A DNA stretch of 64,000 nucleotides, taken from contig OZ253960.1 in NCBI GenBank assembly GCA_965267435.1, forward strand, positions 6,634,001 to 6,698,000, written 5' to 3'. The translations under genes were made by a program, and so were the position numbers. Source of the DNA: JAWPMT01 sp965267435. GTDB taxonomy: Bacteria > Bacteroidota > Bacteroidia > Cytophagales > Cyclobacteriaceae. Shown here in pieces: positions 44,928 through 51,291 of the stretch. Each line of letters begins with the position of its first letter. The stretch's first letter is position 1. The notes under the pieces are model-generated. The model was not told the origin of the DNA. It did not search any database and saw only the letters and a program-made list of their open reading frames with translations.

Positions 44928-45197
44928 ATGCTATCTACCGCCAATCTAGTGCAACCTCGGCTCACCACACTTGCCCGCCGAAGCTTTTCTCCAAGTAACC
45001 AACGGCCTTCATTGTACGAACTCTCTCTGCCAACCAGGCGAAGGCGGGAAAGCACGAGAAGAACCACTGCGTATTCCAGTTATTTATCGAGTTCGTACTG
45101 CCTTGGCTCGAAGTACTGTCCTGCCAGGGGTGCATGGTCATACCGCACGCTCTCTGCTAGAAACCGGTTTGCGCATGACGTATAGTGATTGTTAGCG
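44928..45197 (-). repeat. attC-like site 4, truncated and interrupted
   Basis: The right half (conserved CCACTGCGTATTCCAG, TATAGTGATT and core GTTAGCGGC at 45191) matches sites 5-11. The left arm with the TAACGCTAC core is absent: similarity begins abruptly at about 44928. The body also carries a 78-bp insertion at 44971-45048. The site should therefore be unable to fold as a complete attC. Confidence 0.75.
44971..45048. repeat. 78-bp REP-like insertion inside attC site 4
   Basis: Compared with the other sites, extra DNA interrupts the sequence after CTCACCACA. It is bounded by CCCGCC at 44974 (CCCGCCGAAGC) and GGCGGG at 45048 (GCGAAGGCGGG). Such CCCGCCGAAGC/GCGAAGGCGGG arms are a common Bacteroidota palindrome style; here the two arms are separated by about 53 bp of other sequence. 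Confidence 0.6.
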
Positions 45198-45944
45198 GCT
45201 GTCAAATTCACAGATTTCCTCCAAAAAGTCTATTGCTGCAATTATTCCGTGACGATAGGCTTTCAAAAAATCAGCACAGGCTTGCTCATCTTCTTCGAGG
45301 TTATAACGCGCGACCCCTCTTTCATAGTAGGCTTGAAAATATAAGGAATCAAATTCAAGCACCTTGTTAAAGTCCTCTATGGCGGCAACATCATCTTCAA
45401 AGCCATATTCTCTTATAAACCCTCTTATGTAGTAGGCGTGGGGACTGGAAGGATTTATCATCAGTGCTGTGTCTAAATCCGATAGTGCGGCTAAACTGTC
45501 TCCAACCTCATAATAGGCAGTTCCTCGAGTCATAAAAGCTACAGCTAAGTGTCCTTGTGGTGCCGCTGACATTATTTCTACAGCATTGCTAAGATCATGG
45601 ATTGCGCTGTCTAACTGCCGTAATTCATAATTGGCTAATCCTCGTTCATAGTGAAACTCCCATATATATTCAGGAAATTTCTGAAGCAGATAATTCCAAT
45701 CAAGCAATGCTTGCTGATATTCCTCCATTCCCGTATGAATCATGGCTCGCTGGTATCTGGCCATATCAATTGTGGAGTCCAAAGAGAGTATCTGATTAAC
45801 GTCGATCAGTGCTTCTTGAAAACGGCCATCATCTATAAGTGACTGGATTTCGTGTAGCTGATAATTGCCAACTTCCATAGTGACTTGGCAAAATCCAACC
45901 TGAAAAAAGCAAAAAATGAGAGAGCTTACGACGCTGGTTTTCAT
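45192..45944 (-). CDS. cassette gene: exported TPR-repeat protein
   Basis: 250 aa from the ATG at 45944 (MKTSVVSSLIFCFFQVGFCQ, signal peptide); the frame is open further into the attC site but that part is not protein-like. Five to six TPR units follow (GRFQEALIDVNQILSLDSTIDMARYQRAMIH, AYYIRGFIREYGFEDDVAAIEDFNKVLEFD and others). The stop codon TAA is formed by the core CGCTAAC itself. Cassette ends GTTAGCGGC (45191-45199) and GCCGCTAAC (45961-45969) are exact complements. Confidence 0.85.
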   Translation of the reverse strand: MKTSVVSSLIFCFFQVGFCQVTMEVGNYQLHEIQSLIDDGRFQEALIDVNQILSLDSTIDMARYQRAMIHTGMEEYQQALLDWNYLLQKFPEYIWEFHYERGLANYELRQLDSAIHDLSNAVEIMSAAPQGHLAVAFMTRGTAYYEVGDSLAALSDLDTALMINPSSPHAYYIRGFIREYGFEDDVAAIEDFNKVLEFDSLYFQAYYERGVARYNLEEDEQACADFLKAYRHGIIAAIDFLEEICEFDSR

Positions 45945-45962
45945 GCACAGTTTCTTGATTGC

Positions 45963-46188
45963 CGCTAACGCTACGCTATGTGGCGTGTGCCACCGGTAGC
46001 TAACTACCACCAATCTAGTGCAACCTCGGCTCACCACCAAAGCAAGGGGAGAACCACTGCGTATTCCAGTTATTTATCGGTTTAGCATTTCCTATGCTCC
46101 TGGGCACTGCCCCGCCGAGGGTGCATGGTCGCACTCCACAGCCTCGGCTAGAACCACGTTTGCACATGCCATATAGCGACTGTTAGCG
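45963..46188 (-). repeat. attC-like site 5 (226 bp, ATGTGG type)
   Basis: Left core and arm TAACGCTACGCTATGTGGC pair with right arm CATATAGCGACTGTTAG; the spacer is one base longer on the left. The internal stem CCTCGGC/GCCGAGG is also present. The conserved centre contains CCACTGCGTATTCCAGTTAT. The left core GCCGCTAAC begins the TPR cassette and the right core GTTAGCGGC ends the lipoprotein cassette. Confidence 0.85.
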
Positions 46189-46194
46189 GCTTTC

Positions 46195-46647
46195 TTACTT
46201 CAACAGTTTGTAAGTCAACTCATGTTGGCCGACTAGGCGTAATTCATCACCGGCAAGGAGATATGTCCATTGGTATTTGATTTCTTCTCCGAGACTAGCA
46301 TCGACCTCTGAGACAAGGCCGTATTCATCCATACGTAAAGTGTCGGATTGAAATGAATAGGTGAACCTACTGTGTAACTGAAATTCGCATCGATACTCCT
46401 GACCTTCCGTTTCTGACTTAAAAGCTAAAGTGTCAACACAAGTTGGTGCTACTTCTGAAATCCAAATCGTTCCAAGAAGTTGCTCCGGCGCCACACCCTG
46501 ATTTTGATCAGAAGCTTCAAGTCTGTCCGATTCTGCAACGTTGTCTTCAGTCCTTGATTTAACTGGATCCTCCTGCGATGCAACTTTTTCATTCGAGTTT
46601 ACACCGCAGGCAGCAAAGAATGCGATTAGAATAAGAGCGTGTTTCAT
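46195..46647 (-). CDS. cassette gene: lipoprotein of unknown function
   Basis: 150 aa. The signal sequence MKHALILIAFFAACGVNSN has lipobox FAAC. A charged linker (residues 20-50) leads to a compact beta-rich domain (LGTIWISEVAPTCVDTLAFKSETEGQEYRCEFQLHSRFTYSF) typical of small lipocalin-like or META-like lipoproteins. The gene starts seven bases from its cassette core; ends GTTAGCGGC (46182-46190) and GCCGCTAAC (46654-46662) are exact complements. Confidence 0.78.
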   Translation of the reverse strand: MKHALILIAFFAACGVNSNEKVASQEDPVKSRTEDNVAESDRLEASDQNQGVAPEQLLGTIWISEVAPTCVDTLAFKSETEGQEYRCEFQLHSRFTYSFQSDTLRMDEYGLVSEVDASLGEEIKYQWTYLLAGDELRLVGQHELTYKLLK

Positions 46648-46655
46648 AAGATTGC

Positions 46656-46882
46656 CGCTAACGCTACGCTATGTGGCGTGTGCCACCAGTAGCTAACTAC
46701 CACCAATCTAGTGCAACCTCGGCTCACCACCAAAGCAAGGGGAGAACCACTGCGTATTCCAGTTATTTATCGGTTTAGCATTTCCTATGCTCCAGGGCAC
46801 TGCCCCGCCGAGGGTGCATGGTCGTACTCCACTGCCTCTGCCAGAACCACGTTTTGCACATGCCATATAGCGATTGTTAGCG
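46656..46882 (-). repeat. attC-like site 6 (227 bp, ATGTGG type)
   Basis: Nearly identical to site 5 through its body, including arms GCTATGTGGCGTGTGC and GCACATGCCATATAGC (one extra T in TTTTGCACATG) and internal stem CCTCGGC/GCCGAGG. Cores: CGCTAAC on the left, GTTAGCGTGC on the right. The right core differs from that of site 5 while the body does not, as expected if the core travels with the neighbouring cassette. Confidence 0.85.
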
Positions 46883-46886
46883 TGCG

Positions 46887-47333
46887 CTATTTAATATCCC
46901 TTCTTTGATCAAAAAGCTCCACTACAGCGCCCAACTGCTGTAGAAACGCTGTCAGAGTAGATGCACTAACTCTTTCCTCAATTTCAATCAGTTTCTTCAG
47001 CCTTTTTCCCAATTCGTCCGATTCGTCGGTCAGTAATTCAGCAAACAGTCTTTCAGTCTCGATTCTGTGATCCCATAATGAGTATTGGCCATTTGGACCG
47101 CCCCAAACATCTTTCTCTTCCTGATCGTCCTGTCCGTCGTCTTCCCAAAAGCATACGGAACAGATTTCCCAGCTACATCTTTCTGTGAGCGTTGGATAGC
47201 CACATGACGGACAGGTATTGGGAAGACCATCCGGAAGGTCAACTCTGATGTTCGCGCCGGGAAGTGGGGGCATCAATGCATCGAAAATTCGCCTTCGGTT
47301 CTTGATTCTGTCTATAATCTCAAGGTCAGTCAT
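46887..47333 (-). CDS. cassette gene: CPCC-family cysteine-rich protein
   Basis: 148 aa from the ATG at 47333. The CPCC-like zinc-ribbon segment is NTCPSCGYPTLTERCSWEICSVCFWEDDGQDD, followed by VWGGPNGQYSLWDHR; members are small cytosolic proteins of unknown role, often in mobile or variable regions. The C-terminal half is helical. Cassette ends GTTAGCGTGC (46876-46885) and GCACGCTAAC (47352-47361) are exact 10-bp complements, unlike the cores of neighbours. Confidence 0.85.
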   Translation of the reverse strand: MTDLEIIDRIKNRRRIFDALMPPLPGANIRVDLPDGLPNTCPSCGYPTLTERCSWEICSVCFWEDDGQDDQEEKDVWGGPNGQYSLWDHRIETERLFAELLTDESDELGKRLKKLIEIEERVSASTLTAFLQQLGAVVELFDQRRDIK

Positions 47334-47354
47334 TCCGAGCTCTGAAGAAGTGCA

Positions 47355-47580
47355 CGCTAACGCTACGCTATGTGGCGTGTGCCACCAGTAGCTAACTACC
47401 ACCAATCTAGTGCAACCTCGGCTCACCACCAAAGCATGGGAAGAACCACTGCGTATTCCAGTTATTTATCGGTTTAGCGCAGTCTCGGTTCCAGGGCACT
47501 GCCCGGCCGAGGGTGCATGGTCGCACTCCACTGCCTCTGCCAGAACCACGTTTGCACATGCCATATAGCGACTGTTAGGT
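47355..47580 (-). repeat. attC-like site 7 (226 bp, ATGTGG type)
   Basis: Same body and arms as sites 5 and 6 (GCTATGTGGCGTGTGC; GCACATGCCATATAGC) with internal stem CCTCGGC/GCCGAGG. Its right core GTTAGGTGTC belongs to the next cassette. Confidence 0.85.
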
Positions 47581-47949
47581 GTCGTATTTAGTCTCAATCT
47601 CTGTCTTATCCGTCAGAACGAAAAGGCTGATTTTTTCCAGTTGCCACGACCCATTCACGATTTCTCCATCAATCTTCCGAACGGTCGACAATGATCGGTT
47701 CTTTTTAAAGCCAATGTCTTTCACGCAATCGTCCAAGTCCTTCCCAAGTGTCAATTGAGTTTTTAGCTCTTTTATAATCGGATCGTCATTTCTGTTGAAG
47801 TCCAAAAAATACTTGGGTTCATTATCTTCAAAAACGATCCACTCATTAATTGATAGTTCATGAAAAGGGATAGTCCGAAAGCTTACGTCTTCCGACTTGA
47901 CTAAGTGCGATTCGACCTCTAACGTTATTTTCTCCAAGGGATATGACAC
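47575..47949 (-). CDS. cassette gene: unknown 124-aa protein with core-embedded start and stop
   Basis: 124 aa, soluble, alpha/beta by appearance (FRTIPFHELSINEWIVFEDNEPKYFLDFNRNDDPIIKEL); no family recognised. There is no ATG near the 5' end; the frame opens with a GTG (47947-47949) lying inside the cassette core GACACCTAAC, and it ends with a TAA formed by the opposite core (47575-47577). A TTG four codons later is an alternative start. Ends GTTAGGTGTC (47574-47583) and GACACCTAAC (47945-47954) are exact complements. Confidence 0.68.
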   Translation of the reverse strand: MSYPLEKITLEVESHLVKSEDVSFRTIPFHELSINEWIVFEDNEPKYFLDFNRNDDPIIKELKTQLTLGKDLDDCVKDIGFKKNRSLSTVRKIDGEIVNGSWQLEKISLFVLTDKTEIETKYDT

Positions 47950-48173
47950 CTAACGCTACAACTAAAGGGCGTCCGCCCCCAGTTCAAGTAACCACAAAAT
48001 AGTGCAACCTTGGCCAACCACCAAAGCATGGGGAGAACCACTGCGTTATGTAGTTATTTATCGAGTTTGCACTGACTCTGCTCCAGGGCAATTACCAGCC
48101 AAGGGGCGCGGGCGTACCCCACAGCCAGCAGCCAGTTCGCAGGTTAGCGGATGACCTTTAGTGATTGTTATGA
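47948..48173 (-). repeat. attC-like site 8 (226 bp, AAAGG type)
   Basis: Arms ACTAAAGGGCGTCCGC and GCGGATGACCTTTAGT replace the GCTATGTGG pair of sites 5-7 but still pair. The internal stem is CCTTGGC/GCCAAGG in place of CCTCGGC/GCCGAGG. Both changes are compensatory. Cores: ACCTAAC left, GTTATGAGCC right. Confidence 0.85.
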
Positions 48174-48602
48174 GCCTCTTTTTATAAGCTCAGCTTTAAA
48201 GGATTCGTATTTATCGATTGGTTTGGGTATCCAAATCGTCTTCTTAGAGCCCTTCACCATGAGTGCAAATCGCCCTTCCTTACTTGCCCGAATTTCATTC
48301 AAGTTAATTGATGTGCGAACTCCGTTGTTCGTTGCTATTAATTCCTCGGAGGTTAATTCGTACTTCGAACCAGTTATTTTCTTTGTTGCCATTTTCAGAC
48401 CAACAAAAACAGCCAACGTTACAATGATCAAAGTAACTGGTAGGACGATTGTCAAAAGGCCAAAATCCAAAGGCGTTCGTACCGAGCTGTAGTAATAGAA
48501 AAGGCCACCAGTTATTCCAATTATTCCCGCTGGCATCAAAATCGGTAGTTTGCCGCGCGTGATGGCTTTTGCGGCTTTGTCATCTACGGTTGCTTCTATC
48601 AT
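48168..48602 (-). CDS. cassette gene: PH-like membrane protein, unknown
   Basis: 144 aa. Two transmembrane helices (LPILMPAGIIGITGGLFYYY and FGLLTIVLPVTLIIVTLAVFVGL) are followed by a soluble domain (SKYELTSEELIATNNGVRTSINLNEIRASKEGRFALMVKGSKKTIWIPKPI) resembling bacterial PH-like domains. The stop TAA lies within the core (48168-48170). Ends GTTATGAGCC (48167-48176) and GGCTCATAAC (48619-48628) are exact complements. Confidence 0.78.
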   Translation of the reverse strand: MIEATVDDKAAKAITRGKLPILMPAGIIGITGGLFYYYSSVRTPLDFGLLTIVLPVTLIIVTLAVFVGLKMATKKITGSKYELTSEELIATNNGVRTSINLNEIRASKEGRFALMVKGSKKTIWIPKPIDKYESFKAELIKRGS

Positions 48603-48621
48603 TTGCAGGTCATTCTGTGGC

Positions 48622-48847
48622 TCATAACGCTACAACTATACGGCGTGCGCCACCAGTTGCTAACAGGCTTCAATCTAGTGCAACCATGGCCAACCACCAA
48701 AGCACGAGAAGAACCACTGCGTATTCCAGTTATTTATCGAGTGCGCACTGCCTTGGCTCGAAGCACTGTCCCGCCAGGGGTGCGCGGTCGTACTCCTCGC
48801 TCTCTGCTAGAAGCAGTTTTGCGCATGACGTATAGTGATTGTTATCA
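48622..48847 (-). repeat. attC-like site 9 (226 bp, ATACGG type)
   Basis: Arms ACTATACGGCGTGCGC and GCGCATGACGTATAGT form a third paired variant. The internal stem CCATGGC/GCCAGGG has one mismatch. Right core GTTATCAGC. The right half is close to that of the truncated site 4. Confidence 0.82.
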
Positions 48848-48851
48848 GCTT

Positions 48852-49259
48852 TTAATCGGTTTTGATCCTAGTCAGGAAACCGCATTCGATTCTTTCGTCT
48901 CGATCTGAATTCGAGTGTTCTGGTTTGACTATGACCTTCAAGTTCCGTTTGAAAAAGAGTTCAAGTCTTTCGATTAGTTCAGGGTTCAGAGATTTTGCCC
49001 CATCAAGTAGTCCTTCCTCAAAGTAATCCATCTGTAAGTGGTCGATTCTTAATGTTCGAAGATTGAAGCTATATGAAAAGAGAAGGTTCTGTTCTTTAAT
49101 CAAGTCATCAATCTGTTCGGTCGTCGCGAAATTCGCAATGGAGTCGTTCAGCAGTTCATACGGTCTAGGTTCCAATCTTTCGACTACATCTACACAACGG
49201 AGCTGACATTTTCCTCCGAAAGCCGTCAGAAGCAAGAAAGTTGAAATTAAAAGTCTCAT
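48852..49259 (-). CDS. cassette gene: small exported protein, unknown
   Basis: 135 aa. A signal peptide (MRLLISTFLLLTAFGGKCQ) is followed by a helical/mixed domain with LLNDSIANFATTEQIDDLIKEQNLLFSYSFNLRTLRIDHLQMDYFEEGLLDGAKSL-like alternation; no family recognised. Ends GTTATCAGC (48841-48849) and GCTGATAAC (49277-49285) are exact complements. Confidence 0.75.
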   Translation of the reverse strand: MRLLISTFLLLTAFGGKCQLRCVDVVERLEPRPYELLNDSIANFATTEQIDDLIKEQNLLFSYSFNLRTLRIDHLQMDYFEEGLLDGAKSLNPELIERLELFFKRNLKVIVKPEHSNSDRDERIECGFLTRIKTD

Positions 49260-49278
49260 TCTGAGCTTCGTAGATTGC

Positions 49279-49504
49279 TGATAACGCTACAACTAAAGGG
49301 CGTCCGCCCCCAGTTCAAGTAACCACAAAATAGTGCAACCTCGGCTCACCACCAAAGCATGGGGAGAACCACTGCGTATTCCAGTTATTTATCGGCTTAG
49401 CATTTCCTATGCTCCTAGGCACTGCCCCGCCGAGGGTGCATGGTCGCACTCCACTGCCTCTGCCAATTCGCAGTTTCGCGGATGACCTTTAGTGATTGTT
49501 AGAA
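49279..49504 (-). repeat. attC-like site 10 (226 bp, AAAGG left arm)
   Basis: Arms ACTAAAGGGCGTCCGC and GCGGATGACCTTTAGT as in site 8, but the internal stem is CCTCGGC/GCCGAGG and the centre (CGGCTTAGCATTTCCTATGC) resembles site 5: a mosaic of the two subfamilies. Right core GTTAGAAAT. Confidence 0.85.
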
Positions 49505-49521
49505 ATTGATCAAGCTTGAGA

Positions 49522-50103
49522 CTAGTAGTAGATCATCATATGCGTTCCCAAGTCAGCTAGGAATTTGGATGGGAAGCCTCTCTTATCGCCAGAGACAAAC
49601 TCTGTTATAGTGAAGATTGAGGCTTCGCTGTCAACTTTCCTCAAAATTAGAAGCTGTTGATAATTGGTTCTAAAGTTCGCTGCCTGAAGATAGTGCTTGT
49701 CGTCTCTTATTTTAGAGATTATTGCTTGGATTTCCTTTAATTCGATCTTGGTCAGTTTGTTTTTCTGAATCGTCATATTGCTTCCAATTCGCCCTAAATA
49801 GAGACCGGATTTCTTATTGATTCCAAGTACCCAATAATTTTGTCCCGTGTGTCCCAGTTGACTTCGATTTTGAAAGAACAAGATCACGTGGTCAAACTCT
49901 CTTCCAGAAGTAAGCTCCTTTTGAAGTAATTCCAATTCCTTGAGCGCTTGCGATATATCCAGACGGGGAATCGATAAGGTATCCACTCCATCGGCTAGCT
50001 CTTGAAGGCTTTCAAATTGGGTTGAATTGATCGGAGGTTGAGCATGCCCAATCGAATTCTGAATAACAACCAGTAATAGTAGAAGGTATCGTTTCAGTCT
50101 CAA
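49522..50103 (-). CDS. cassette gene: exported protein of unknown function, TTG start
   Basis: About 193 aa if translation begins at the TTG at 50101-50103, which opens a good signal peptide (RLKRYLLLLLVVIQNSIGHAQ); no in-frame ATG lies within the cassette upstream of it, and the longer frame runs through the attC site. The mature part is alpha/beta (FDHVILFFQNRSQLGHTGQNYWVLGINKKSGLYLGRIGSN). No family recognised. Ends GTTAGAAAT (49498-49506) and ATTTCTAAC (50113-50121) are exact complements. Confidence 0.7.
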   Translation of the reverse strand: MRLKRYLLLLLVVIQNSIGHAQPPINSTQFESLQELADGVDTLSIPRLDISQALKELELLQKELTSGREFDHVILFFQNRSQLGHTGQNYWVLGINKKSGLYLGRIGSNMTIQKNKLTKIELKEIQAIISKIRDDKHYLQAANFRTNYQQLLILRKVDSEASIFTITEFVSGDKRGFPSKFLADLGTHMMIYY

Positions 50104-50114
50104 GACAGATTGAT

Positions 50115-50340
50115 TTCTAACGCTACAACTAAAGGGCGTCCGCCCCCAGTTCAAGTAACCACAAAATAGTGCAACCTTGGCTTACCACCAAAGCGTGGGG
50201 AGAACCACTGCGCTCTGTAGTTATTTATCGAATTGCCAGTGCCTCAGCTCCAGGGCACTGCCCAGCCAAGGATGCATGGTCGTATCCCACAACCAGTGCC
50301 AATTCGCAATGTCGCGGATGACCTTTAGTGATTGTTACCT
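50115..50340 (-). repeat. attC-like site 11 (226 bp, AAAGG type)
   Basis: Arms ACTAAAGGGCGTCCGC and GCGGATGACCTTTAGT; internal stem CCTTGGC/GCCAAGG as in site 8. Right core GTTACCTGC belongs to the toxin-antitoxin cassette. Confidence 0.85.
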
Positions 50341-50763
50341 GCTGGCTCCTAACCGCTCAATAAGTTCGGCTGGCTGGATAATCTCCGTGTTTTCGTAAGA
50401 TTCGAGAATAAGGAGGTCCTCGTCTCCTGTGACCAAGAAGTCAGCCTGTGATTCGGAAGCAAGGCCGAGGATGAAATTGTCTTTTGGATCTCTACAAACA
50501 TCCGGAATGGTCGAAACGGTGAATGCTTCTCCAATCGTTTCTAGCAAGTCGATCAAGTCTTCTATATCTTCCTTCTGAAAGTGTTTCGAGAGCTTGGGTC
50601 GGGCAGTGACCTCTTGGATTTCGTCAATCAATTGGTCTGAAAGTATAATTTGAATCTCCTTTTCGATTATCAAGTCTGTCAGCCCGGAAAGGCGACGCCC
50701 AATTAGATAGCTAATCCAGATGTTAGTGTCGAAAATGACCTTAGTTCCCCTTTCGGCGGTCAT
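50335..50763 (-). CDS. PIN-domain toxin of a toxin-antitoxin pair
   Basis: 142 aa. The PIN ribonuclease fold is shown by KVIFDTNIWISYLIGRR (Asp12), the central IQIILSDQLIDEIQEV segment and DPKDNFILGLASESQADFLVTGDEDLLIL with the remaining acidic residues; it matches the putative-toxin PIN family (PIN_3). The stop TAA (50335-50337) is part of the recombination core. Its start overlaps the antitoxin gene by 23 bp, the normal order antitoxin then toxin. Probable role: an RNase whose loss with the cassette is selected against. Confidence 0.88.
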   Translation of the reverse strand: MTAERGTKVIFDTNIWISYLIGRRLSGLTDLIIEKEIQIILSDQLIDEIQEVTARPKLSKHFQKEDIEDLIDLLETIGEAFTVSTIPDVCRDPKDNFILGLASESQADFLVTGDEDLLILESYENTEIIQPAELIERLGASR

Positions 50764-50968
50764 AAATCTTTTGTCTTACGGCCTCGGTTTCTTTTGTAAT
50801 ATCGTCCAGGGTTAATTCGTCAGCTTTGAAGGCTTTCAAAAGTCTTTTCAATCTCGTTCCGATCTCTTCTTTTTCTAGTTCATCGGTCAAACGAATCTTG
50901 TCATCCTTTGGCAGTTGTCGGACCAAGGCTAGAATCTGATCAAAAGACAATTTCATTTCCATGCTCAT
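50741..50968 (-). CDS. antitoxin partner of the PIN toxin
   Basis: 75 aa, acidic and helical: MSMEMKLSFDQILALVRQLPKDDKIRLTDELEKEE, then a basic patch and EAVRQKIYDRRKGN. The LxFDQILxLVRQLPxxDKxxLxxEL pattern is that of small antitoxins paired with PIN toxins in cyanobacteria and Bacteroidota. The start may be either ATG (50968 or 50962). This is the only two-gene cassette with matched ends: GTTACCTGC (50334-50342) and GCAGGTAAC (51016-51024). Confidence 0.82.
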   Translation of the reverse strand: MSMEMKLSFDQILALVRQLPKDDKIRLTDELEKEEIGTRLKRLLKAFKADELTLDDITKETEAVRQKIYDRRKGN

Positions 50969-51015
50969 AGAATAAAGTTACGAAAAGACGAGGACAACAG
51001 TTCAGAGAGGGGCTT

Positions 51016-51060
51016 GCAGGTAACAATTGGATAAACGCACCAGTGGCGTTTAAATCATTT
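51016..51060 (-). other. right boundary of the cassette array, possible attI-like or decayed site
   Basis: GCAGGTAAC (51016-51024) is the start core of the toxin-antitoxin cassette on the minus strand. Directly outside lies AACGCACCAGTGGCGTT, a short hairpin, and no 226-bp body. In an integron this would be where attI or an older attC lies, but no integrase gene follows, so the identity is open. Confidence 0.45.
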
Positions 51061-51291
51061 ATGTCTAGTTGTATTTATCTGTTCCCCAAACTAAGGAATT
51101 CTAAGCAGAACCAGGAGCGCTTCCACAAGGAAACATTGCAGCTGGTCATACCTACACGAAGTACATGGGGCCCTTTGTTTTGGGCCATAGGAGCCGGCCG
51201 CAGACCGAAATGGCTCGTGCGTAGGCTGGCTGCGGCGGCGGGTAGCCTGAGCGGTAGGAGGTGCGAGGGGAGGTGCGGTGCCCTCCCCAAT
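51061..51291. other. non-coding stretch beside the array
   Basis: No convincing gene. A GC-rich patch at about 51190-51285 (GGCTGCGGCGGCGGG) contrasts with the AT-richer array next to it. I see no RNA or repeat that I can name. Confidence 0.4.

Noticed and set aside
47575..47949. Cassette gene start further upstream in the attC-like site
   Set aside because: The GTG in the core is the first codon of the open frame; the site upstream of it is shared by unrelated cassettes and cannot be coding for this one.
44925..48908. Plus-strand open frames inside the attC-like sites (sharing the peptide EPLRIPVIYR)
   Set aside because: They are translations of the repeated site itself, recur in every site, run antisense to the cassette genes and lack protein-like composition.
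41557..50340. The repeated 226-bp sequences as a CRISPR array
   Set aside because: The units are far too long, the intervening segments are full genes of different length, and there are no cas genes.
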